Of a stretch of DNA of 64,000 nt, positions 9,744 to 21,900 are shown piece after piece. The notes under the pieces are model-generated. The model ran no database searches. It worked only from the letters and a program-made list of their open reading frames with translations, and had not been told where the DNA came from. The DNA comes from Primula veris (taxonomy: Eukaryota; Streptophyta; Magnoliopsida; Ericales; Primulaceae): assembly GCA_963682055.1 (NCBI GenBank), contig OY821740.1:18872814-18936813 (forward strand). The letters are read 5' to 3'. The position numbers and the translations under genes are program-made. The first letter of the stretch is position 1, and every line of letters starts with the position of its first letter.

Positions 9744-12700
9744 TTATATATCTCTTTTGGAAATGTTAGATACAAAGTGGAAATCTAAATAGAATCATTA
9801 CACCAAAGATGTAAACATTCTAAGGAAATTAGAGCTTAATTCACTTGAGCCTTATTTGGTTGAGCAAATGGGATGCTTTTTTTGTTTTAGGGAAACAAAG
9901 TTTTTTTTTTTATCTAGCTTAAAGAATTGTTTTCTCAACTCTCTAAGGGAAAAAACAGACAAAGCGTAGCTTCATGTGTGTGTGTGTATATATATATATA
10001 TGTATGTGTGTGTGTATCTGTATTTATATATTTCTTTTACAAATGTTAGATACAAGGTGGAAATCTAAATAGGTTAATTGACTAGAGGATTGTTTGGTTG
10101 CAGTGTTTGAGTAAATGGGATGCTTTTTCTTGTTTTTATCCAGCTTAAAGAATTTTTTTCTCAATTCATGGGGAAAAACAGGAAAAGCTTAGCTTCATGT
10201 GTGTGTCTGTGTTTATATCTCTTTTGGAAATATTAGATACGAGGTGGAAATCTAAATAGTTTAATTGACTATAGAGGCTTGTTTGGTTGCAGTGTTTTAG
10301 CAAATGGTATGAGATGTTTTTTAGTTTTAGGGAAAAAAGCTTCTTTTGATCTTAGCTTACTGAATTGTTTGATCAACTCGAGAGAAAAAAACAGGAAAAG
10401 TGTAGCTTCAGCCTTCATGTGTGTATGTGTCTGGGTGTTTATATATCTCTTTTACGAATGTTAGATACAAGGTAAATAGCTTAATTCATTTGAGGCTTGT
10501 TTGGTTCCAGTGTTTGAGCAGATGAGATGCTTTTTAGTTTTAGAGAAAAAGCTTGTTTTGATCTAGCTTAGAGAATTGTTTGATCAACTCAAGGGGGAAA
10601 AAACAGGAAAAGGGTAGCTTCATGTGTGTGTGTATTTTTGTATCTTTTTTGGAAAGAATAGATACAAAGGTGGAAAGTTAAATAGGGTTATTAAATCAAA
10701 GATGTGAACTTTCTTAATTCACTTGTGGCTTCTTTGGTTGCAGTGTTTTAGCAAATGGAAGGTGGAAAGTTAAATAGGGTTATTAAATCAAAGATGTGAA
10801 CTTTCTTAATTCACTTGTGGCTTCTTTGGTTGCAGTGTTTTAGCAAATGGGACGTTTTGTTAGTTTTAGGGAAAAAAGGCTGTTCTGATCTAGCCTAAAG
10901 AATTGTTTTCTCAACTCAAGTGGGGAAAACAGGAAAAGCGCACCTTCATGTGTGTGTGTGTGTGTTTATATCTCTTTTAGAAATTTTAGATACAATGTGA
11001 AAATCTAAATAGAATTATCTTAACATTCTGAGGAAACTAGAGCTTAATTCACTCAAGACTTGTTTGGTTGCTGTGTTTTAGCAAATGGGATGTTTTTTTA
11101 GTTTTAGGGTAAAAGCTTGCTTTGATTTAGCTTAAAGAATTGTCTTTTCAAGGGGGGAAAAGAAAAAATTGTGTGTTGGCTGATCATCGAAATACAACTT
11201 AATTCACTTGAGGCTTGTTTGGTTTCAGTGTTGGAGCAAATGGGATGCTTTTTTAGTTTTGGAGGGAAAAGCTTGTTTTGATCTAGCTTTAAGAATTGTC
11301 TTTTCAAGGTGCAAAATTGTGTGTAGGTTGATCAACGAATTACAGCTTAATTCACTTGTGGCTTGTTTGGTTGCAGTGTTTGAGCAAATGGGATGCTAGT
11401 TTTAGGGAAAAAAGCTTATTTTGATCTAGCTTAAAGAATTATTTTCCCAATTCAAGGGGAAAAAATACAGGAAAAGCGTAGCTTCATGTGTGTGTGTATT
11501 TGTATATCTCTTTTACAAATGTTAGATACAAGATGGAAATCTGAATAGAATTGTTACACCAAAGATGTAAACATTCTAACCAAATTAGAGCTAAATTTAC
11601 TTGAGACTTGTTTGGCTTGTGTGTTGGAGCAAATGAGATGCTTTTTTAGTTTTAGGGAAAAAACTTGTTTTCTCAACTCAAGAGGGGAAAACCATAGCTT
11701 CATGTGTGTGTTTATATATCTCTTTTGGAAATGATAGATACAAGGTGAAAATCTAAATAGCTTAATTGACTTGAGGCTTGTTTGGTTGCAGTGTTTGAGA
11801 AAATGGGATGCTTTTTTAGTTTTAGGGGAAAAAGCTTGTTTTGATCTAGCTTAAAAAATTGTAATTTCAACTCAAGGGGGGCAAAAACAGGAAAGCGTAA
11901 TTCACTTGAAGCTTGTTTGGTTGCAGTGTTTGAGCAGATGGTATGCTTTTTTAGTTTTAGGGAAAAAAGCTTGTCTTGATCTAGTAGCTTAAAGAATTGT
12001 TTTTTCAACTGAGGGGGGAAAACAGGAAAAGCGTAGTTTCATGCGTGTGTGTATTTTCATATCTCTTTTGGAAATGACGGATACAAGGTGATAATATAAA
12101 TAGGATTATTACACCGAAGATTAAACATTCGAAGGAAATTAGAGCTTAATTCACTTGAGGCTTGTTTGCCTTGTGCGTTTCAGCAAATGGGATGTTTTTT
12201 TAGTTTTTGGGGAAAAAGATTGTTTTGATCTAGGTTGATCAACGAATTACAGGCGATAAAAACAATAATTTGAGCTTAAAAGGTAAACCAAATAAGGAGG
12301 TTAGCTATTAAGCAAATAAGTTGCGTTTTCTGAGTGTGAGAAAAAAAAAATTAGTTTCAGCTCACCTTAAATGCTCCAGTTTTTCAGGAGAAAGAGCTAA
12401 AGATCTCAGCCTTTTAGCTTGATGACTACGTAAAATGTAGTTTTAATGCTAAATAGCAATAAAAAATGGGCTAGAAGCTGCAATCAGACGAGGCCTTAGT
12501 CTAGTCATTAAAAAAAAGACCTTAGAGCATCTGGAGAGGCTAGAGTTAGACTACAGTGAAGCGTAATTTCTATGGCGGTCTAAGAATTGCTTTTCACTAG
12601 GACATTGTTGTAGAAATCATGCCCTTTTATCGAGCTTATGGGAATCCAATCTTTTTTCAGCTAACATTCTTCTATTGTTTTTAATGTTGTTGGTCTGTGA

Positions 12701-15700
12701 TTGTTTGTTTGAGAGCTTTCAAGTTGCCTCATTATGAACACTGAGCTTGTTAATTTTATCCATGTAACCGAATAATTCATCTTGTTCTTGACTTCAATTT
12801 CTTCCCTTAAGAATTATCCATCACACATTCTTGAATTTTAGTCGTGTCCTCCCCAGGTCCTACATTCTTAGGCCTTTTATGGTAAGTTATGTAAGGATCT
12901 TTGCATTGTGAGTGACTAGGCGGACCTTGGAATGTAGTTATGGCTTTTAAAAAAGCTACCATAACCAAGGTTAACTTGGAATATTCAGATACTTGACACC
13001 CAATTTTGGCCATGGTACAAAATGGCAAATGTTAACATACATTAGAATATAAGATTACTTGTATTCATAGTTTGAACATCAAACTATAATGGAAAACCAG
13101 TTAACGTCTTTATTACAAACACTCGAAATGAGCTATGTGTCAAGAGGAAAAAACATATATATAAAAATGTACAAACAAGAATACTAAGAAGTTTTATTTG
13201 TCGAGCACCATTCCTGGGACCATCTCCGAAAATAATGGATCTTCCTCCCAAATATCGAGGTCAACAATTTAGAGTAGTTTCTGATATCTTAAACATTTAA
13301 AAGATCATTGTCAATTGAAAGAAGGTCCAAACATTTTTGTTCCCAGAGTTGTTTTTTATTTCATGTCTTAACTGTCGCTCCAATTCGCCTGATAAGTGTC
13401 CTATTCCTTAACATCTGAGGCCTTCTTAATCTTGTTGTATCTCAAAAATTAGATTACATGGCTCATTTGAACATTACAGGGCGATACATTATTAAATAGC
13501 CAAGTAAAATTATTCTTGCATAGATAGCAGGATTTATTCTGGAAAGATATTAGAAATTGGGGGTCAGATCTTCATGACTTACAATAACTGGTCTGGAAGA
13601 GGAACTGGCGTGGATTCATGTTAGAGAGTTTTATCCAAACCAAAAAGGCAGTTCTTCACCTCTTCATTCCTTCCTAACTTCAAATAGCATGGTGTTAATT
13701 CGACTCTCATGGTGACTATTATTTATTTTCATCCATCGAACCGATAGATTCCAAATAATCACTCCAATTTGCCCAATGATTGACCTATACATCTGGGGTC
13801 CACTTGACCTGTATTTTATCTCAAGATTGCGATCTTATGGCTGATTGAAAGTTGAAACTACAGGTTGATCCTATAAAATAATGAAAAGTTGAATTTTGGA
13901 AGGATTATAAATGACTGGATGCTGCTGTATGGGATCTTCAAAATTTGATCAACATCCCATAGATATGAAATATGAAGTAACGTGGATTCACAAAGAGGCT
14001 TAAGAAGTAGCTTAGAGATTTTACATTTGGAGGTTCTTTTAACCGGCTTTCTTCCACTGGCACTTTAGAGAGTTTTGGATTGAAGAATAAGATAGAAAAT
14101 CTCTCCAATTGGAATATACGAGAACAAGTTAACTTTATTGCTGCTCCACATGATGGACTATCCCATTTTCATCTTCTCTCTTTGTCACTCAACTCATCCA
14201 TCTGTTTGAGATACTCCGAATTCAGCTTTGTTTTATAAGTTATATAATTTGGTCTGTTTGTGATTCAGCATTACCATTATAGAGTTCCAATCCCTTTTTA
14301 ATGTACTCTTTTTGATTCTGAAAAAGACAAAGCATAAGACCCATTTTAGATTAAAAAATTCAAAGTTACTATGTTGAATTAGAGACAATTTTTGGGTAAT
14401 CTTTTTGTAGCTCATCCATTTATAAGATTTCATGCTTTTGCTCAAGACTGTGATGGAATCCAGTAAAGATCCAAACTAACCAAAAAAACACTGATCTATT
14501 TGATTCTCCATTAGAGGCAAGCTTTGTTTATTTTATTTCTCAAGTTATTTGCTTCTGTTAAAGTTCTGGTTTTGGTCTGGGTACTTTTTGACATTGTAAG
14601 ATTGTATACTATTTTGAAATATTTCAATTTGTAATATAATTAAACTAGGGCCCGTGTATGAAACTACTATATGTTTCACTAACAATGTAATAATAGGATT
14701 GCAGTTGCCTCTTGTGTAGGCCAAGTGGTTTAGAGTTCAACATAGAACTTTTCCGCTTATCAAATATAGTAATTAGTAACTTCCATTGACTTATCTTTGA
14801 TAAAATGAAGTCTCTTAGTTATGTGGTGGATGAAACAAGATGTAGTTTCATTTGTATTCTAAACATGTCGTGGCTGAATTTTGACTTTTACTGAACTACT
14901 GATTATTTGTCAATAATTTAATTCTGTATATTTTTTTTATATTTGTTTCTGTTTAAAGTTTCAAGATGTTTGACCTTTATCTCTTTTGATGTATGAGTGT
15001 GTGCTCCTTGAGGGCTAAGATGGGCAAAGCTCTTCTGTAACAATTTTCCAGAATTTTTTGAATACCTCAGACTATCAGTAAATAATGTATATTGTAAATT
15101 ATAGCTAGATGGCCCCGTCTTGTAGACTTTCTGGTGTACTCGATGCTTGGATTATCCTTTTTATTCTCAAGTACTTGAAAAGTATGCTGTTTTCTCAACT
15201 TTTGACTCTCATCTTGTTTTCTGCCCTTCTCTAGTTCTCATTCTTTAGTTGGCATATCTCTTTTTTCAACAGCATTTTATGTTGATAGTTGGTGGGGAAC
15301 AACTTCAACAACGAGTATTTTTATTATTGCAGCAATTACTGATTGGCTCGATGGGTACATTGCCCGCAAGGTATGGAATTGCCCTTTTCTTTACATTGAC
15401 ACTATAGGTAAATTTAATCTCTGGTTTACTAACTTACATTGTTCTGCATCTTTTGACGGGTCTCAGATGAGGTTAGGAAGCGCATTTGGTGCATTTTTAG
15501 ATCCAGTTGCTGACAAGGTACACCCTTCTTCTTTGGCATTACGATGTTCGCCTTCGTACTTGTTTTTCATGCTCTGTTTTTAATGGCTTCCGGAGATTAT
15601 TGAAAGGGAGAAGAGTTCTCTTTTTATCCCAGGTCCTATTAGGAGTTTATTTGACCATCCCCATTTACTTATGCAGCTTATGGTTGCGGCTACCTTGATC

Positions 15701-17452
15701 TTGTTGTGTACTAGACCCTTTGAAGTCCCTGTTTTTGGACAAGTTCCTTGGGTACTAACAGTACCTGCAATTGCTATAATTGGTAGAGAGGTGATTACAT
15801 ATTCTCTACTTGTATTATCAATTTCTTTTGTTTTTTTTAGAAGTTGCAGTAAACCATTTGGGTTGCATATGGTGATGTGTCCTTGTAGAGGTTTATTTCT
15901 TTACTGTCGGCTTGCTTATAAGCTTACAAGAATGTTCCGGTAAAGTTGGTTATCAGAGTAGGTGTTTGGATTACGGTAATTACATACATTCAATGGTTCT
16001 TACAACATTAGAAGGATTTTTTTTGTCCAGGTTAAACTGTTTTTATGTATATTTTTACGTTAACGGAATGCTAATTTAAAAAAAAAAGAGAATAATTCTG
16101 CGATTTTTTTGCTGTTTCAAAATTCTAATGATTCAACGTTTTTGACAAAATCTCGTCTACATGATTCTGATTTGGTGTTTCCTAGACAAATTATTCGAAT
16201 GAAAAAGAATATTGTTGGCACTGTTGCTGCATATCGGTATTACATAGAGACGTCATTCATCCCAAATGTATTTTTGCATATCCTTCTCCTGCATTCAACC
16301 GTTTTTTGTAAAATTACTCTGCCTGTATTTTGGCGGTGTTACGTTCATACTAGTACTAACCATGTATTTGTCAAATTAAAAAATTATAAAACTTCTGTCT
16401 GTGTCTATGACAGATAACCATGTCTGCCGTCAGAGAGTGGGCAGCTTCTCAAAATGGTAAACTATCAGAGGTGTGTTTCTCTCCCATGTCTTTTGTGTAT
16501 ACTGTCCTAGATAAGTTTCAAGCTGCCTAATAAAACAAATTCGTTAAACATTATCAGGCCGTTGCTGTGAACAATTTGGGAAAGTGGAAAACAGCGACAC
16601 AGATGACTGCGCTAATCATCCTCTTGGCAACGAGAGATAGCAGGTCACTCTCTCTCTCTCTCTAGGGAAGTCGCCTAAAGCCTGAAAGTAGTTTCTCCTC
16701 TTTATTTTCTTGTAGGGAGTTTTTCACCATGCAGACGCTTGTCATAATTGACTCCACAATTTCAATTTTTTATTTATTGTAGTTTCAGTTGCATCCAACT
16801 GCCTCTAGATTCATCTCTTATTTGTAGCCTTCTAGCTTTCTCCACTAGGTTGTGGTGGAAAGCTGAAAGGTTTGACTAATAAAGGTTTCGACTTAAGACT
16901 GGTTTTTATTTTTTAAAATTGAGAATCATCAATCATGTATGCGACGGGTACATGAAGGATACTAACTTTATTGAGATATATTTATATATATATGTGTGTG
17001 TGTGTGTGTACTATATATATTTGTACATAATATGCATGTATTAAAGTAGTTAGTGCTAAGGGGTAGTTGAAATCTTCCACTAGTATCATATATTTTTGTG
17101 AAACAGTCACCATTCTCCCCCGGGAAACTTGGTTCTAGTTTCCCCTGAACGTCAGATACACATAGTAACATATCCAGCGATTTTTTAAATTTAAAGTTCT
17201 ACTGAAATGGTGACGTTGAATTAGTCCCAATTTTTTTGTTAAGATAGCTAGCAACTATATTTTACGAACTGGTAGTTCTCTTCTGTCTCTAGTTATTGAC
17301 TAACTTTGCCATTCTTTGCCTCTCCTTTCAGTCTTGCGCAGTCAGGAACTCTAGTTGGTTCTGGTGTTGCATTGCTATACGTTTCGGCATGGCTTTCTAT
17401 TTGGTCACTTGTCGTATATATGAAGAAGATCTGGAAAGTGCTATTAAAGTAG
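8942..17452 (+). CDS. PGP1: Phosphatidylglycerophosphate synthase (CDP-diacylglycerol--glycerol-3-phosphate 3-phosphatidyltransferase)
   Basis: Makes phosphatidylglycerophosphate from CDP-diacylglycerol and glycerol-3-phosphate, the committed step to phosphatidylglycerol in plastids and to cardiolipin in mitochondria. Exons: 8942-9281, 15273-15370, 15467-15517, 15677-15790, 16414-16470, 16558-16643, 17332-17452. All junctions are GT-AG and in frame, giving 288 aa. The CDP-alcohol phosphotransferase signature DG-x2-AR-x8-G-x3-D-x3-D is complete: D140, G141, A144, R145, G154, D158, D162, split over exons 2 and 3. Several hydrophobic segments follow and the C-terminus is basic (KKIWKVLLK). Residues 1-75 are Ser/Arg/His-rich and look like an organelle transit peptide. 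An internal ATG (9167, Met76) sits just before the conserved domain and could give an untargeted form. The gene lies next to element 1 and converges on the PRR gene. Family is certain; PGP1 versus a close paralogue is inferred from the transit peptide. Confidence 0.95.
9600..12250. repeat. Degenerate minisatellite in PGP1 intron 1, about 14 units
   Basis: Units of roughly 130-250 bp repeat across the first half of the 5991-bp intron 1. Each contains, in order: CTTAATTCACTTGAGG, TTGTTTGGTTGCAGTGTTT, AGCAAATGGGATGCTTTTT, a GGGAAAAAGCTTG/GATCTAGCTTAAAG block, a purine-rich GGGGAAAACAGGAAAAGCG block, CTTCATGTGTGTG, and GTTAGATACAAGGTGG. Anchors lie near 9849, 10086, 10276, 10496, 10729, 10820, 11060, 11213, 11361, 11607, 11776, 11909 and 12160. 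Within it, about 10668-10850 is a recent, almost exact 91-bp tandem duplication. Long minus-strand frames here are by-products of the repeats. Confidence 0.88.
9671..9742. repeat. Compound microsatellite (CT)n(TA)n(GT)n
   Basis: A run of CT, then TA, then GT dinucleotides in PGP1 intron 1. Related GT/TA runs recur at 9535-9560 and 9976-10015, each at the same place in the minisatellite unit. Confidence 0.9.
12251..15272. other. Rest of PGP1 intron 1
   Basis: No exon or gene recognised. Two stretches (about 13370-13690 and 13755-14060) resemble each other loosely, sharing words such as TCCAATT-GCC, TTTATCTCAA and GTGGATTCA, suggesting an old duplication. Confidence 0.4.
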
Positions 17453-18969
17453 TAATTGTAGTCTTTATGTAGTGTTAAAGCTTCAATTCATAAGGTCGAG
17501 ACATGGTGTTGCCTGGAAGAAGATCTAATGCAGCCTATCAAGAGACCTGTGAGTATAGTAATCGAAAGGTTTAATTTGGCGACACCTCATAATTTGAGAA
17601 GTGAGTGGTCCAGATTTCTATTTAGATGGAGCTACATTTTTTTCTTTCTTATTGGTTGCCATCCAGTCTATATTCATGTATGATCCTGGTAATACGGTTA
17701 CTTCTCTCCCTCCACCGTGGATGTAACTGAAGACTGGAATTTAATTTTTTTGTCTTTCAAATGTATTGCCTCACAACCTAGATTGAAATTTAAACAGGGT
17801 CCATATAAAATGAGAATGTAACAATTTTTCATATAAGGCCAGATATCTTAGTTTCTGTCTGGTTTTTCATTATTCACTTACTAGAGAAAGTTGCAATGAT
17901 TTAAATTTCAGTTTTCCAAAAGGCTGAAGCAATCAATCAGTCATACTGACTCGCCTACTGAGATTCTAAGATTATTTTTTCTTTTTGTAAGAGCCGATTT
18001 CGCAACTTGTCTTTCATTCTTTAGGCGTATAAATATATGAATCTGGTTTCGCCTTAATAGATAAAACTCCTTTTACGACTGGTTACAGACTTGCAGACAT
18101 GCATATTCCCTGCATGTAACCACCTTTATGTTAAAAGTCAAAAATCTGATGTTCCTCTTCTACTGGAATGCTGTATTCCTGTAAATGCCAAATAATGAGT
18201 TTGTTCGTATGCTAGTTAGGTAGGATATAAACAAATTACTATTTTGTCATATAGTGGGAAAATTAACTGTTTAGACACGACGACCTTTAAGTTGTCAACA
18301 CCATATTGTTTGCTCCGGCCAAACTTTGGGAACTTTGTTTGTTTATACTTGGCAGTATCATTACTGCAAATACACTTGAAACTGAAACAAGCTCACTGTT
18401 TACTGTAACTTTCATCTTTCGGATTTGTCAAACTAATGCAAAAAATCCTACTAAACAGCTATAAGCTACCTACTCAATCTATCAAACATATTAGCCAAAT
18501 CCTGCTAAGCAGGTTTTTGTTATTATCAAAGCAAGTATTTGATAGTAAAATCAAAAGGAGGCAAAAGAAAAAAAAAACAAGACCAAACTTTTCTTTCAGA
18601 ATTATGAGATGGAAAAGACCCTGATTACTTGAAGAAACAAGGTTTTATCAACAAACAGCACACTTTTAACAAATTTATTAACGAAGGATAATACCACCCT
18701 TAAGGGATATACCACCTTTAAGATCTCGGTACTAATGATAGTAGACATACAAGTCTTGACAACATAAATTACAAGCAAAAGGCAGACTTAATGAATAAAA
18801 CTCGCTGATTAGACGTGGTCTTCAATTACCATATACTCGAGCAATTGAAAATTCTTACTCTTGGTAAAAATGTAAAAAGCTGCTAACCCCCTTTTATCTA
18901 CGCAAATTAGTGCTAAAATCTCCATGTACACATTTGATATAATGCACCAAAAGGCTGTATGGCGGGGGG
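17453..18969. other. Shared 3' region of the convergent PGP1 and PRR genes
   Basis: About 1.5 kb between the two stop codons holds both 3'UTRs. No further gene, tRNA or clear repeat is seen. Exact poly(A) sites cannot be set from the sequence. Confidence 0.6.
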
Positions 18970-21900
18970 CTAGCAATCAGAATCCTTGTTTTTGTTATTA
19001 TCACACACACCTTGTCTCACAAACTGTCCTCGTACACGTGGCCTCTGTTCCGCTAGCTTCTTCCTGCTCTGGTAACGAACCTGCACAGAAAAGTTGACAA
19101 AAAAATAATACCGTCCATATTTAAGCTTCGTTCAATAAAAAATGAAAGAAAGTCGGTAGATACTCATCATGGGATTCAGTATCTCTCAAATTTACGAATT
19201 GATATAGTTATCTATAAATTACTCCATATTTATCTCATAGTTTAGAAGAGCATTCTACCGTATTCTACCATAGACTATCAGTATAGGAGAACTGAAGCAG
19301 AAGTTGTTTTGTCTATGGATTGTGGAACAACTACTAAGAATTTTAAGTGCTAAAACCTTAATCCATAAATACATTTCTTTATTTATCATATACTTTATTT
19401 ATACCAAACAAAGCCCTTTAAAGTTCAGACCCACTATAAACAAAATTTATTACCATATCTTAGTGAAAAGGCTCTAGCCCACTGCACGTTTAGACTATAC
19501 TACTGAAACAACAAAAGCACTGATTGATTTTGAATATAAAAGCATAAACTATTCAGTCACAGATATTAAGTTCCAAATGAAGTTGCTCTAAGAAAATCGA
19601 CATATGTTCTTATGATACAACACCACAATGCAGTTAACTTAAAAACTTAAAACTTAAATTTCAACTAAAACATTTTCGCAAAACACAACCGAATACGAGT
19701 TACCTTCTTATCAAAACACCTCTCTTTCCTTTTCTGCCGAAATTTGTTTAAAGCAGCCTCTCTATGAGCATGTCTGCTTTGCTCCACCCCACTCCCGCTA
19801 CCCCCACCAGCATTAATTCCACAACTTGCATTTAATCCGTTTTCACCCCTAATATTCACCCCCTCAGTAACTACAGCATTACTGCTCCCATTTTGCCCAA
19901 TATTACTCCCATTATAACTCCCAGAAGCACTCCCATTTAAACTGTAATTAGTTTCATTTCCTTCAATTGGAGTAGTCAAACCAGTTGGTGATCCCACATT
20001 TTCCCTTAGAGAGATATCATCCGCTTTTGCGGCTTTTTTCTGCTGTTGTGTTTTATGAACGTGGTGGTGATGGTGGTGGTAATGGTGGTGGTGATGCTGA
20101 ACTTGAACCTGTGGTAAAAAATAAACAAGAATGGGTTAGGTCTGGTAGAAATACACCCGTTACCTGGGATTGAGGTCTTGGCTACGAGTCAAATATGGCG
20201 AAAAATTTACTTTTGTACATTAAACTATCAATTTTTAACTATTGATCCATCATACCTTTAAACTTCACAATTTAGACCCTAATCTACACAAAATCAAACA
20301 TATAGCACACCAGCCTCTTATAATTCATAGAGACACTAATTTACACAATATAAGTAATCGGCTAATAGCTCAACAACCTAGCCACATCACAAGTGCTTTA
20401 ATGTTCAAATATTGATGTAGATGTATTAAATTATTAATAGTTTGATTTTATGTTGTTTGAGATAGTAATCTACACAAAATCGAACACTAGCTCATCATTC
20501 ATCAAAATCCAAAAAGACTTGACTTTTCAGATTTTAACGCTACTATATTAATTGTTCCATCTTATGTAAATTAAGGCTTGGTAGACTAGCATAATCGAAC
20601 AAGTAATAAATAACTCTCGTGTTTGCTTTGGGTAATAATGTTTCCATTGTGTGTAGATTGGTATCTGAATTATAATTTTCAATAACTAGCGGTGCTTATT
20701 GTAAAAAGTTGATAGTTTGGTGTATAAAAAATGGCATTTCCCTTAAATATGTGGTAGGTGTGAAAGCCTGATACCCCTAAAAAAATACCTGTGATGAAAT
20801 ATCGTTGGCTTTTGCAAGGACCGTGTTAACAGTTGCATTGTCACCCTTATTTGGAGTCACTGGTTGAATAACAGCTGTGTGGCTATTCCGAACAGGTTGA
20901 AAAGCAGATGCAGGCTGTAAATTTACAGTAGATTTTGGGACTGTCTTATCGCTAGAATCTAAATTGGCAAAGGTGTTATCAGTAGTCGAGCCCATATCAT
21001 TATTGTTACTGCTCCCATTAGAACGCTGATTAGGGTTTTGTAGGTTTTCAGTTTTATTTGCTTCCGAACTATTATCATGTGGGGAACAGCTCCCTACATT
21101 TCCTGTTAGAGTCTGATTAGCAGTTGAGACCGTGTTATACCTGCATCATAAGTTTTGCATAAAATTAGATTGTATTAGTATAAGTATCTACAGTATATAT
21201 CTAAAATAACTCTGCATAATCATGTTCATTAAGTTAATGCATTAAGTATCAAAACCCTAATCAAATTATTGAAATTGAATTTTTATTGAGATTTAAAACA
21301 AGAAACAATTGCTAATGATCATAAACAAGGTTAGTCAATGCTGTTGACATTCTTATGCTTTTTGTACAAAAACTAGCAAAGCTTATATTTTCGAGTGCAG
21401 TAAACGCACCATAAAATGCAAGAAATTATTTTACCTCTACCACTAAAACCGATATTTAAAGCGGTTGAAGGTGTTTTTTAAAATAAAAGCACGGCCCACA
21501 AAATAAGACGCTACCTCTTTCCAAATTCTAAGTTTGAGACTGATGCAATTTATCCATTTTTTTTGTGTGGCTAAAATACCTTGAGAAGGCTGATAAGTTA
21601 GAGCGTCTCAAAACATTCTGTTCACGAACTGTGTCCTCAACTTCCCCCACATCTCGTTGTCTCTTCAAACTAAGCACAAGTGACGGTATTTCCTTCGGGT
21701 CATACATACCTTCATCTTTTATATCCGTATTTGATAAATCACCAGGTAATTCAGCATTAACGCCATCCATCTGGTTATTGGCACAATTCATTACGCCAAT
21801 AAGATCAGCTACTTCTTCCATTGACTTGTCGTTAGAAGCTTCCCCATTGAGGTCTATTTTGTCTTTTTCTAATTTGGATCCATCCTTGTCTATTTTTGCT

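Noticed and set aside
11104..12008. Minus-strand frames with a repeated Lys/Phe-rich protein in PGP1 intron 1
   Set aside because: By-product of the intronic minisatellite; frames are short and start and stop irregularly.
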